Assembly: GCA_003615045.1 (NCBI GenBank)
Contig: ML014143.1
Coordinates: 1 to 64,000 of the forward strand
Length of the DNA stretch: 64,000 bases
Origin: Caulochytrium protostelioides
Taxonomy: Eukaryota; Chytridiomycota; Caulochytriomycetes; Caulochytriales; Caulochytriaceae
Direction: 5' to 3'
Numbering within the stretch: position 1 is the stretch's first letter; each line of letters opens with the position of its first letter. Below, piece after piece: positions 12,835 to 21,788 of the stretch. A program made the position numbers and the translations under genes. Below the pieces are notes generated by a model, which did no database searches, had not been told where the DNA came from, and saw nothing but the letters and a program-made list of their open reading frames with translations.

Positions 12835-13905
12835 TCAGCTCGCGGATGGCGGCGGCACGGGCGCAGGGGCCGAGGCGGCGGCGGTGGCGGCGGCGGCGGC
12901 GGCGGCGGCGCCGCGCAGCGTGGCGACACAGGTCGGGCACGTGGGCTGGCCTTGCCAGTTGTGGGCGCGCTGGTCGGGCAGCGGCGTCGCGCAGTGGTGG
13001 CAGCCGAAGCAGGCCGGGTGGTAGGCGCGGTCCTGCCAGTGCAGCGCCGTGACGGTCCCCGAGGCCGCGTCGGGCGCCATGGGCTCGGTGCAGCCGTGGC
13101 AGCGCGGCATGCGCGCCGTCACGCACGCGAGGCACCGCTTGACCTCGGGCTCGTCGGGCGTCGTGTGGATCGCGCCCTCCAGCCGGCCGCGGCAGTCGTG
13201 GCAGGTCAGGCACGCCGGGTGGTAGGCCGCGTCGCCGAGCGTCCACGCCGTCGTCGTCGCGGCCGACGTGCCGTCCGCCGCCATCTCCAGCTCCAGCGGC
13301 TGCTGGCACGCGGCGCAGCGCGGCAGCATGGTCGCGCGGTAGCACGCCGCGCACGCGATGCGGGACGTCTTGGCCGCCGCCGCCGCCGCCAACGACAGGG
13401 TGCTCGCTGTGATGGCGGCGGCCGCCGCCTCCGTGGCCTCCGTGGCCGTGGCCGTCGTCGCCGTGGACGCCGTCGCCGTGGACGCCGTCGCCGCCGTCAT
13501 CGGAAAGAAAGGCTGGTCGGCGGCCAGGGGCGTCCGGCAGGTATCGCAGCGGAAGCAGGCCGTGTGGCGGCGGAGGGTGCGCGGCGCGACGCTGTCGCTC
13601 GCCGGGTAGCTCATGTGGACGCGGTCGTGGATGGGCAGCGCGCACGCCGTGCACATGCCCTGGTACGAGGGCTCGTGGACGTGCGCGAGGTCTTCGGTGA
13701 GCTGCGTGAGCGTCGAGTCGAAGAGGGCGTCGATGTCGTCGCTGCTCAGCGTCGCGCCGTCGGCCGCCCCGGACGTCTGATTGGCCGCGGCGGCCGGTGC
13801 GGAGACCGACGCCGGCGACGGAGACGGCCGCGGCGCGTGACCCGCCTTAACGGCGGCGGCCATCGGCGGCGGCGGCGGCGGCACGACGGATCCTGGAGCG
13901 GACAT
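12835..13905 (-). CDS. Three-LIM-domain protein
   Basis: LIM domains are paired zinc fingers used for protein contacts, often at actin or polarity sites. The ATG at 13905 gives MSAPGSVVPPPPPPM; an in-frame ATG at 14067 would add 54 unconserved residues. After a Pro/Ala N-terminus there is an acidic leucine-rich helix (about 55-75). LIM1 (about 85-188) has CTAC, HTACFRCDTC and CAAC, but its second finger is interrupted by about 45 Ala/Thr-rich residues. LIM2 (about 197-261) has CAAC, YHPACLTCHDC and CLAC. LIM3 (about 269-326) has CHGC, YHPACFGCHHC and CPTC. It has 356 residues. The set resembles paxillin/Pxl1-like or Zyxin-like proteins, but I cannot name the orthologue. Confidence 0.88.
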   Translation of the reverse strand: MSAPGSVVPPPPPPMAAAVKAGHAPRPSPSPASVSAPAAAANQTSGAADGATLSSDDIDALFDSTLTQLTEDLAHVHEPSYQGMCTACALPIHDRVHMSYPASDSVAPRTLRRHTACFRCDTCRTPLAADQPFFPMTAATASTATASTATTATATEATEAAAAAITASTLSLAAAAAAKTSRIACAACYRATMLPRCAACQQPLELEMAADGTSAATTTAWTLGDAAYHPACLTCHDCRGRLEGAIHTTPDEPEVKRCLACVTARMPRCHGCTEPMAPDAASGTVTALHWQDRAYHPACFGCHHCATPLPDQRAHNWQGQPTCPTCVATLRGAAAAAAAATAAASAPAPVPPPSAS

Positions 13906-14413
13906 GGCGGCCGCACACTCCTTGATGAACTTGATGAGGGATGAAGGAGAATCGGGCGATGCACAGCACTTCAGGGTCACGAGACAGCGCCAACGGTGGA
14001 CACGGCCAGATGCCGGGATGTCCTCGGACCACGACGCCGACCGGATCGGCGTGAAACAGGATCGCAACGCCTCCGTCTTGCCACTGATGTCGATGGTCGT
14101 AAAGTCCCCATGGACTTATAGGGACATGGCCATCGTACGGGGGTGCCGTTGCTCCCATCGACGGTCTCGATGATCCGTCTTCTGCCCCGTTGGCGCACCC
14201 CCGTCCCGGGCATGGCAACTGAAACCCCGATGTGAGAGGTCGACAGACGGCATAGCCTCCGTGTGCGACACGGCGTGCGGGCGGTCGGCCCAGGGCCACG
14301 GGTGACGCGAGGGTCGGCACGAGAGGCGGCGTCCGCACTTCATACTTGCCGAGCTTCTCGATGCATCGACGGGTGAGTGTGGAAAAATGCGTGGGCACGG
14401 CAGTCTCGCGAGG

Positions 14414-14469
14414 CCCGACGCCCGGCGCCCGACGCCCGACGCCCGACGCCCGACGCCCGACGCCCGACG
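14414..14469. repeat. CCCGACG heptamer array x8
   Basis: Eight seven-base units, one a CCCGGCG variant, in non-coding DNA upstream of the LIM gene. Confidence 0.93.
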
Positions 14470-15598
14470 CCTCAACCGGGTGTGCCGCCGATCCCAAACA
14501 TCGTGGCATGGTGGCCTCCCCGGCCACGGAGCCTATTCACCCCGGCCCGCCGCCCGACGCCTGTGGCGGTCAATGGTCGCGCTTCAAGGCGATGCCGTCT
14601 GAAGTCCATCATCGTATAATCAGCGCGCTCGCGTTGCTTGGCGACGATCGTGGCGAAAGATCGTGGCGAAAGATCATCATTCAGCCCGGATTCCGCTTGA
14701 AAAGGCCTTGAGTGGGTCGATGCCCCAGGGACCGTCATGGACAACGCGCTTCGTGTCGGTCGTGCCGCGGACTGTGTCGCATGGGAGGATCAGGCCTGGA
14801 CGGGGCGCCGCGTATGCCGGTCCCTGGTGACGTCCAGCGTCCCCCTTCGGCCGGGGCCGCGTGTCAAAGCATACTGGAGCCGTCAGATCCGGCGGGCAGC
14901 ACGCCTGACGAGCGAGCCTGGCGACCTGACATGACGACACGGCCGTGCGTCCCGACGGTCGGACGACGTCATGGCCACCGCGATCGCCGTGGGTCCCGTG
15001 GGCCCGCCGTCCATGAAGGGTCTGCGCCGCCTCTCCGCCGCCGCGCCGCGCCACGCGACCGCCGGTGAATGCGCCGCGCATCTATCGCAAGCGATCCGCT
15101 GAACCGTGTCACGGTCGATGTGCGTCCCGCGGGCGTCGGTACGCGTCGCTGACCGCTGATTGGCGCACCCACCGTCCATCGCCGTCGCCGCCGTCGCCGC
15201 CGCCGTCGCCGCCGCCGCCACCACCACCCCCGCCGCCGTCGCCGTCGCCCTCTCGACCGCCATCGCATCGCCGGCATCACGGAGCGTTGACATCCCGTCT
15301 CCGCCTCGAGCGACGTCGCCCGTGATTGCTGGCGGTCGCCACGTCGACGGCGTCCCGTGCCGCCTCCGTCGTCGGGCCACGTGCGGACCGCGGCGGGCGG
15401 GTCGTCGCCGCGCCACATCGCCCCGCCAGGCACGGGCGCCCCCGCGGCCGGTGCTCGGCCGTCGTCGCTTCGTCCGGCTCGCGCGGCGTCGTGCCGGCGG
15501 CCACCGCTCCTCCGAGAGAGAGAGCGCGCGCGAGACGCTCCGACCACGCCGGGGTCCCCTGCTCGTGCCGGCCGCGACGCGGGCCTCGCCGCATCCCG

Positions 15599-15634
15599 CG
15601 GCGTCCACGGCGTCCACGGCGTCCACGGCGTCCG
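15599..15634. repeat. GGCGTCCAC nonamer x4
   Basis: Four near-perfect nine-base units about 550 bases upstream of the ABCC start. Confidence 0.85.
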
Positions 15635-16180
15635 CGCCGCCGCCGGCAGGCCGTCAGCGCGCCGCGAGGAAACGACATCGGACCCGACGAGAGGCCACGC
15701 CATTCGCGGCATCGGACCGGCCCGGCCCTGCGCGAACGCCAGCGCGAACGCTGACGCCCGGGCCTCGGTTCGCCGACCCGTGTTCACCGGGACGGGCAGC
15801 TCACGCAGCGTCCGGCAGCCGCGCGTCCGTATCCGCGGGTTCCTTCCGGCCGACGCGTGAGCCTTGATTTCCTGAAAGGGGAGATACGCGGGCTGTGCTT
15901 CTCTGGGACCCGGTCTTGTCCCGGATCGACGACACGCCGTTCTCCGATTCTCGACATCGGACCGCCTGACGCCCTCGGCTGTGCTGACTCGCGTGGCCTC
16001 CCTTGGTCGATCATCGCACCGCTTCGCATCGTCCGCCCTTCCCCTGCTGCGTGGCTTCTTCCGCGCGCGTCACGATCGTGCAGACGGACCGGCCATCACC
16101 TCACGATTGCCTCCCCTCCCCTCTCCTGCCCGAGCCGCGGTTCGTTCCCTTTGCCGTCGCCGCTCGCGTGGTCCACCACC

Positions 16181-19100
16181 ATGCGCCGGCCTGTCCGCGC
16201 CGCGGCCCACGTGCCCGCGATCGGCATGCTGGGAATGAGCGCGCTGCTCGCGCCCACGTCAGCGATGGCGACGGCCGTCGCCGACACCGTTCCGCATGCG
16301 CTCCACGGCGACGCGACGCGCTCTGTCCAGGGCCCGCTCGCCATCGTCCTCGCCGGCGTGCCGCTCGCGACGCTCGTCGTGCTGCTGCTCGCGTTCCACG
16401 TCCACCGGCGCGTCCGGCGCGCCGCGGCATCCGACCGCGAGACGCAGGCCGGGCCGATCCGGCTGCCGAGCGGCGTGCCCGGCACGGACGACGCGCTCGA
16501 TGCGCGGCTCCGCGTCGCCGAGACCGCGCCCGGACCGGACGGCCTCGACGGCGTCCGCGCCGCAATGCGCCTGCGCCAGCCCAAGCCGTGGCTCCACTGG
16601 ACCGCCGTCGCGCTGGCGTTAGCGCACTTCGCCCTCGCCGTCGCGCAGCTCGCGTTTGCGTGGTGGTCCGACAACGCCCGCGACGGCGGCGATGCGGGTC
16701 GCCCGCCGCGGCCGTCGCCGCGGCCGTCCATGACGGCGATCGCCGTGGCGACGAGCGCGCTCGCGGCCGCCACGTGGGCCGCGCTCACGCTGCTGACGTA
16801 CCTCATCGCGCGGCGCGCCCCGAACCTGCCGTTCCTTCCATCCTGCGTCCGCATCGTCTGCGCCGTCGCCGCGCCGATCGAGCTCTGGCAGGCATACACG
16901 ATCCTCCAGCACGTCGCGTCGACGCCGACCGTGATTCCGAATCCCCGACTCGACCTCGACGACCACCTCGCAAACCCGCAGCGGTTGCTGTTGGTGCTGG
17001 CCGCCGCGCCAATCCCGCTGATGCTGCTCGTCGTGGACGCCGTCCAGGCCCTCGTGGCCGACGCGCCGCGCGCCCTCGCCGACCCGACGACCACGCGGCC
17101 CCTCAGCAAGGAGGGCGCCGCGTCGCTCTTCTCGCGCGTCACGTTCGGCTGGCTCAACGACCTGATCCGGCTCGGCAACGCGCGGCCGCTCGAGGAAGAC
17201 GACATGTGGGAGCTGCTGCCGGACGACCGCACCCGCGTCGTGCACCAGCGCTACGAAGCGATTGTCGCGCGCCGCGGCCGCGACCCCCTCGTCACGAACC
17301 TGTTTTTCGGCATCCGATGGCACCTGCTCTGGCAGATCACTTGCGCGTTCTTTACCTCGTTCCTCACCTTCGCGGGGCCCTTCTTCCTCAACCGCATCAT
17401 CGTCTGGACCCAGACCCCGGACCACGACCCCCGCCTCGGCTGGGCCTACCTCGTGGCGCTGTTCGTCTCGGCGATGGTCAAGTCGGGGCTCGATGGCCAG
17501 ATGTACTTTACGGGCCGCCGCGTCGGCATGCGCGTCCGCAGTATCATCATGACCGAGGTCTACAACAAGGCCCTTCGCCGCGCTACGGGCGGCGGCGTCG
17601 CCGAACCTGCGGCGGCGGCGGCCCCGTCCACGCCCACCACGGTTCCCGCGGCCGCGACCGCGGCCACGGCGGGTCATGCCGCCGATGGCGAAGCGGATGC
17701 CGCTGCGGAGGCCCCTCCCGAGGCTGACGGCTCGGACAAGAAGGCGGGCGACGACTCGGCCACCGGCGCCGGCGCGTCCCTCGGCAAGATTGTGACGCTG
17801 ATGTCGGTGGACGCGGAGCGGATCCGGAACCTGCTGTCATACTCGCACCGCACGGTGGTGCAGACGCCGCTGTCGACGCTGATCGCGATCGCGGGCCTGC
17901 TGAGCCTGCTCGGGTGGTCGGCGGTCGTCGGTCTCGCGGTGCTTGCGGTCACGGGACCGATCGGCGCGTGGCTGGGTCGCCTCATCAACCGCTACCAGGA
18001 AACGCTCATGACCGCCACCGATGCCCGCATCAGCCTGACGAACGAGGTCCTCAACGGGATCCGCATCGTCAAGTACTTCTCTTGGGAGAAGCACTTCACG
18101 CAGCTCATTATGCAGGCCCGCGAGACCGAGCTCCGCTACTTCCTCAAGCTCTGGGGCTCTTACATCGGCTTCTCGACGATCGGGTACGGCGGCGGTCTCG
18201 TCGTGGCGTTTGTCACGTTCATGACGTACACGCTCGTTGCCGGACACACGCTCGACGCGGCGACGGCGTTCACCGCGATCACGCTGCTGCATCAGGTCAG
18301 CAACCTGCTGGCATTCCTTCCGCACGAGATCGTCGAGCTGTACAAGGCCCGCGTGTGCATCCGCCGCATCCAGAGCTACCTCCGCGAGTCGGAGCTCGAG
18401 CAGTTCCAGCAGCCGCCGGCCGCCGACGCCCTCAGCCATCCGCGCACCGCCGCGACGCTCACGGGGCCCGTGGACAATGCCCAGGGCGAGCGCGTCGACA
18501 TTGGCATTCTGAACGGCTCCTTCCTCTACTACGGCCAAGGCGCCGCGCCGACGACGACGCCCACGCCCGATGGCGATGGCGATACCGTCGCCGCCGCGGC
18601 GGCCACCGAGCGCGACGCGCTGCTGCCCGGTGACAGCGACGCGGACGACGAGCAGGACGGCGGCCACGACCAGCGGTTCTACCTGCGCGACGTGACGGTG
18701 CGGTTCCCGCTCGGCGGGCTGTCGGTCATCTGCGGCGCGACCGGGTCCGGCAAGAGCTCGCTGGTGCTCGCGCTGCTGGGCGAGATGCGCCGTCTGCAGG
18801 GTGACATCGTGCTGCCGGCGTTCGACGCGCGCCACCCGGAGGCGAGCCAGATCGCGTACGTGGCGCAGACCGCGTGGCTCATCAACGCGACGATCCGCGA
18901 CAACATCTGCTTCGGCGAGCCCTACGAGCCCGAGCGGTACGCGGCGGTCATTGCTGCGTGCGCCCTCACGCGCGACCTCGAAACGCTCGAGGGCGGCGAC
19001 TTGACCGAGATCGGCGAGAAGGGCGTCAACGTCTCCGGCGGCCAGAAGCAGCGCATCTCGCTCGCGCGCGCGGCCTACTCGCGGGCGCGCATCGTCATCA

Positions 19101-21631
19101 TGGACGACCCGCTCTCGGCGGTCGACGCGCCGACCGCGCGCCACCTCTTCCGCGAGTGTATCCAGGGTGTGCTCGCGGGCCGCACGCGCATTCTCGTCAG
19201 CCACGCCGTCTCCCTCGTGCTCCCGCCCGCTGACACCGCCATCGTGCTTAAGCACGGCCGCATCGTCGCCTCGGGCCCTCCGTCCGCCCTCGTCGCGGAC
19301 CCCGTCGCCGCGCCCATCGTCGGCCACGAGATCGCGCTCCAGCTCAGCGAGGAGCAGACCGCCAAGAAGGCATATGAGGGGACACAGACCGACCAGGAGC
19401 TGAAGCAGGCCCAGATTGCGGACGCGCGGCTCCACGAGGCCTCCTCCGCCGCCGCCGCCGCCGCGAAGCCGAAGTCGACGGCCACGTCGCAGCCGTCGCC
19501 GCCCCAGCAGGGCACGACGCTCGTCACATCGGAAGAGCGCGCCACGGGATCCGTCAAGCTGAGCGTGTACGGGACGTACTTCCGCGCTGCGGGCGGCCGT
19601 CTCTGGCTGACGCTGTTCATCCTCGGCCTATGGGCGATCTACTTTGCCACGTTCGCGAACGATTGGTGGCTCAAGAACTGGACCGACCACGTCGCCCGCG
19701 GTGATATCGCGCCGTCCATGTCCGCGTCGGCGTTGGGCGCGCCGCTGCGCCCCGCCATGACGGCTGGCTCGCCCGCGCTGGCGCCATTCCTGTCGGCCGC
19801 GTGGGCCGCCATGGCGTCCGCTGGCGATAACAATGTTTCGCCGTCGCCGCCGCACGAGGAACCCACGTATGATGGCCATACGGTGCAGTGGTACATTTTG
19901 ATCTACGGCGCGTTCGGGCTAAGCGTTATTCTCATCCAGAGCATTGAGACGCTTGTGTGGCTGTACGGCTCGCTGGTCGCAAGCAAGCGTCTGCATCGCG
20001 AGCTCCTGCAGCGCGTGTTGGGCGCGCCGATGCGCTTCTTCGAGATCACGCCGATCGGGCGCATCCTCAATCGCTTCAGCAAGGACATCGAGACGATCGA
20101 CAACACCGTCATGGACGCGATCGATCATTTTGCCGCGATGGTGCTCAAGACAATCACGGTGATCGTGGTGATCACGTGGGTCAACCCGCCGTTCATCCTT
20201 GCCGCGGCGCCCGTCATGGTCTTCGCCTACCTGATCGCGCAGATGTACCTGAACACGTCGCGCGAGCTGAAGCGCCTCGAAAGCGTGTCGCGGTCGCCCA
20301 TCTACAGCCAGTTCAGCGAGACGCTAGCGGGGATCACGACGATCCGGGCGTACAACGCCTCGGCGCGCTTCGCAGCCACGAACGCCCGCCAGATCGACGT
20401 CAACCACCGGTCCTACTTCTACAACTGGACCGCCAACCGCTGGCTCTGCCTGCGCACGGACATTGTGGCCGCGATGGTCGTGTTCTGCGCCGGCGTCGCC
20501 GTCGTCAACAACGGCATCGGCCCCGGCTGGGCGGGTCTCATGCTCTCCTATGCCCTCGACTTCACCGACTCGCTGCTCTGGATCGTGCGCATGCACGCCG
20601 AGATGGAGATGAGCATGAACAGCGTCGAGCGCGTCCAGGAGTACATGCAAATCGAGCAGGAGCCGCCCGCGATCATCCCCGATAGCCGCCCGCCGCCCGG
20701 CTGGCCGATGCGCGGCCAGATCGTCGTCCACGACGTGTCGCTGCGGTATGCGGACGACCAGCCCGACGTGCTGCGCCACGTGTCCTTCACCGTCGAGCCG
20801 GGCCAGAAGGTCGCCGTGGTGGGACGCACGGGGGCGGGCAAGAGCACGCTGTCGCTCGCCTTCTTCCGCATTATCCCGCTACGCGAGGGCCGCATCGTCA
20901 TCGACGACATCGACATCGGCAAGATCGGCCTCGCCGACCTCCGCTCCCGCCTCACCATCATCCCGCAGGACCCGGTGCTCTTCTCGGGGACGCTGCGTTC
21001 GAACATGGATCCCTTCGACACGCATACCGACGACGACATCATGCGCGCGCTCGACGAGGGCTGCTTCCTCGGGAGCCTGCAGGCGTCACAGCGGACGCGC
21101 GGCGTCGCGCCGGCCCAAGGGACCAGCAGTAGCAGCGCGTCGAGCAGCGCGTCACTGCTGCCCAGCGATGCGGACGGCGACGGCGACGGCGACGACGCTT
21201 CGCAGCCCCTGGCCGTCTCGCTCGACATGGCCGTCTCCGAGAACGGCACCAACTTCTCGCAGGGCCAGCGGCAGCTGCTGTGCCTCAGTCGTGCGCTGTT
21301 GCACCGCTCGCGCATCATCTTCCTCGACGAGGCGACTGCCAACGTCGACTACGAGACCGATCGCCGCATCCAGCAGACCATCCGCCAGCGCTTCCAAAAC
21401 GGCACGCTGCTCTGCATCGCCCACCGCTGCAACACGATCATCGACTACGATCGCGTCCTTGTGCTCGACCGCGGCGCTGTCCTCGAGTATGATCGGCCGA
21501 GCACGCTGCTGGCCGACCCGCACTCCGAGTTCCGCCGCATGTGCCAGGAGACTGGCGAGTTCGACACGCTGGTCGAGATGGCCCACCAGGCCGACCGCGG
21601 CCGCGCCCTGCGCGCCGGCACGAGCCAGTAG
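16181..21631 (+). CDS. ABCC/MRP-family full ABC transporter (Ycf1-like)
   Basis: Long MRP-type exporter, probably vacuolar, moving glutathione conjugates or metal-thiol complexes. The ATG at 16181 (CCACCACC-ATG) gives 1816 residues; upstream frame is unconserved. The order is a TMD0 of five hydrophobic helices (about 40-300), the ABCC linker LSKEGAASLFSRVTFGW (about 305), TMD1, NBD1, TMD2 and NBD2. NBD1 has Walker A GATGSGKSS (about 852), signature VSGGQ (about 950) and Walker B VIMDDPLSAVD. Its catalytic Glu is Asp, as usual in ABCC NBD1. NBD2 has GRTGAGKST (about 1548), degenerate signature FSQGQ (about 1692) and IIFLDEATANVD. Low-complexity inserts occur in TMD1 (about 470-525), before NBD1, and in NBD2 before the signature (acidic Ser/Asp run). 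It converges on an Hmt1-type gene. Confidence 0.95.
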   Translation: MRRPVRAAAHVPAIGMLGMSALLAPTSAMATAVADTVPHALHGDATRSVQGPLAIVLAGVPLATLVVLLLAFHVHRRVRRAAASDRETQAGPIRLPSGVPGTDDALDARLRVAETAPGPDGLDGVRAAMRLRQPKPWLHWTAVALALAHFALAVAQLAFAWWSDNARDGGDAGRPPRPSPRPSMTAIAVATSALAAATWAALTLLTYLIARRAPNLPFLPSCVRIVCAVAAPIELWQAYTILQHVASTPTVIPNPRLDLDDHLANPQRLLLVLAAAPIPLMLLVVDAVQALVADAPRALADPTTTRPLSKEGAASLFSRVTFGWLNDLIRLGNARPLEEDDMWELLPDDRTRVVHQRYEAIVARRGRDPLVTNLFFGIRWHLLWQITCAFFTSFLTFAGPFFLNRIIVWTQTPDHDPRLGWAYLVALFVSAMVKSGLDGQMYFTGRRVGMRVRSIIMTEVYNKALRRATGGGVAEPAAAAAPSTPTTVPAAATAATAGHAADGEADAAAEAPPEADGSDKKAGDDSATGAGASLGKIVTLMSVDAERIRNLLSYSHRTVVQTPLSTLIAIAGLLSLLGWSAVVGLAVLAVTGPIGAWLGRLINRYQETLMTATDARISLTNEVLNGIRIVKYFSWEKHFTQLIMQARETELRYFLKLWGSYIGFSTIGYGGGLVVAFVTFMTYTLVAGHTLDAATAFTAITLLHQVSNLLAFLPHEIVELYKARVCIRRIQSYLRESELEQFQQPPAADALSHPRTAATLTGPVDNAQGERVDIGILNGSFLYYGQGAAPTTTPTPDGDGDTVAAAAATERDALLPGDSDADDEQDGGHDQRFYLRDVTVRFPLGGLSVICGATGSGKSSLVLALLGEMRRLQGDIVLPAFDARHPEASQIAYVAQTAWLINATIRDNICFGEPYEPERYAAVIAACALTRDLETLEGGDLTEIGEKGVNVSGGQKQRISLARAAYSRARIVIMDDPLSAVDAPTARHLFRECIQGVLAGRTRILVSHAVSLVLPPADTAIVLKHGRIVASGPPSALVADPVAAPIVGHEIALQLSEEQTAKKAYEGTQTDQELKQAQIADARLHEASSAAAAAAKPKSTATSQPSPPQQGTTLVTSEERATGSVKLSVYGTYFRAAGGRLWLTLFILGLWAIYFATFANDWWLKNWTDHVARGDIAPSMSASALGAPLRPAMTAGSPALAPFLSAAWAAMASAGDNNVSPSPPHEEPTYDGHTVQWYILIYGAFGLSVILIQSIETLVWLYGSLVASKRLHRELLQRVLGAPMRFFEITPIGRILNRFSKDIETIDNTVMDAIDHFAAMVLKTITVIVVITWVNPPFILAAAPVMVFAYLIAQMYLNTSRELKRLESVSRSPIYSQFSETLAGITTIRAYNASARFAATNARQIDVNHRSYFYNWTANRWLCLRTDIVAAMVVFCAGVAVVNNGIGPGWAGLMLSYALDFTDSLLWIVRMHAEMEMSMNSVERVQEYMQIEQEPPAIIPDSRPPPGWPMRGQIVVHDVSLRYADDQPDVLRHVSFTVEPGQKVAVVGRTGAGKSTLSLAFFRIIPLREGRIVIDDIDIGKIGLADLRSRLTIIPQDPVLFSGTLRSNMDPFDTHTDDDIMRALDEGCFLGSLQASQRTRGVAPAQGTSSSSASSSASLLPSDADGDGDGDDASQPLAVSLDMAVSENGTNFSQGQRQLLCLSRALLHRSRIIFLDEATANVDYETDRRIQQTIRQRFQNGTLLCIAHRCNTIIDYDRVLVLDRGAVLEYDRPSTLLADPHSEFRRMCQETGEFDTLVEMAHQADRGRALRAGTSQ

Positions 21632-21788
21632 TCACGCGGTGTCGTTGTGGTCCGTTCTGACTTTCGCACTGCGATCAGCAAGAAAAAACCCCTGCGTGTG
21701 ATAAGTAGATATGTGTGTGAGTGTATACAAAAATTCCTTTTTTTCAGCATACTTCGATCCGAGGTCGGATCCCGTCGAGATGGTCACC
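21632..21788. terminator. Shared 3' region of two convergent ABC transporter genes
   Basis: Only 157 bases separate the two stop codons. It is AT-richer than its flanks, with A- and T-runs (about 21681 and 21740). It probably carries both polyadenylation sites; this is inferred from position. Confidence 0.45.

Larger units (their letters stand above)
13906..16180. other. Divergent gap between LIM gene and ABCC transporter
   Basis: About 2.3 kb with no supported gene. It holds a CCCGACG heptamer array (14414-14469), mixed GCC/GTC runs near 15175-15245 and a GGCGTCCAC x4 run near 15599-15634. Overlapping frames on both strands here code low-complexity Arg/Ala/Pro and look non-coding. Confidence 0.6.

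Noticed and set aside
17837-19435. 532-codon minus-strand frame
   Set aside because: Antisense within the ABCC transporter.
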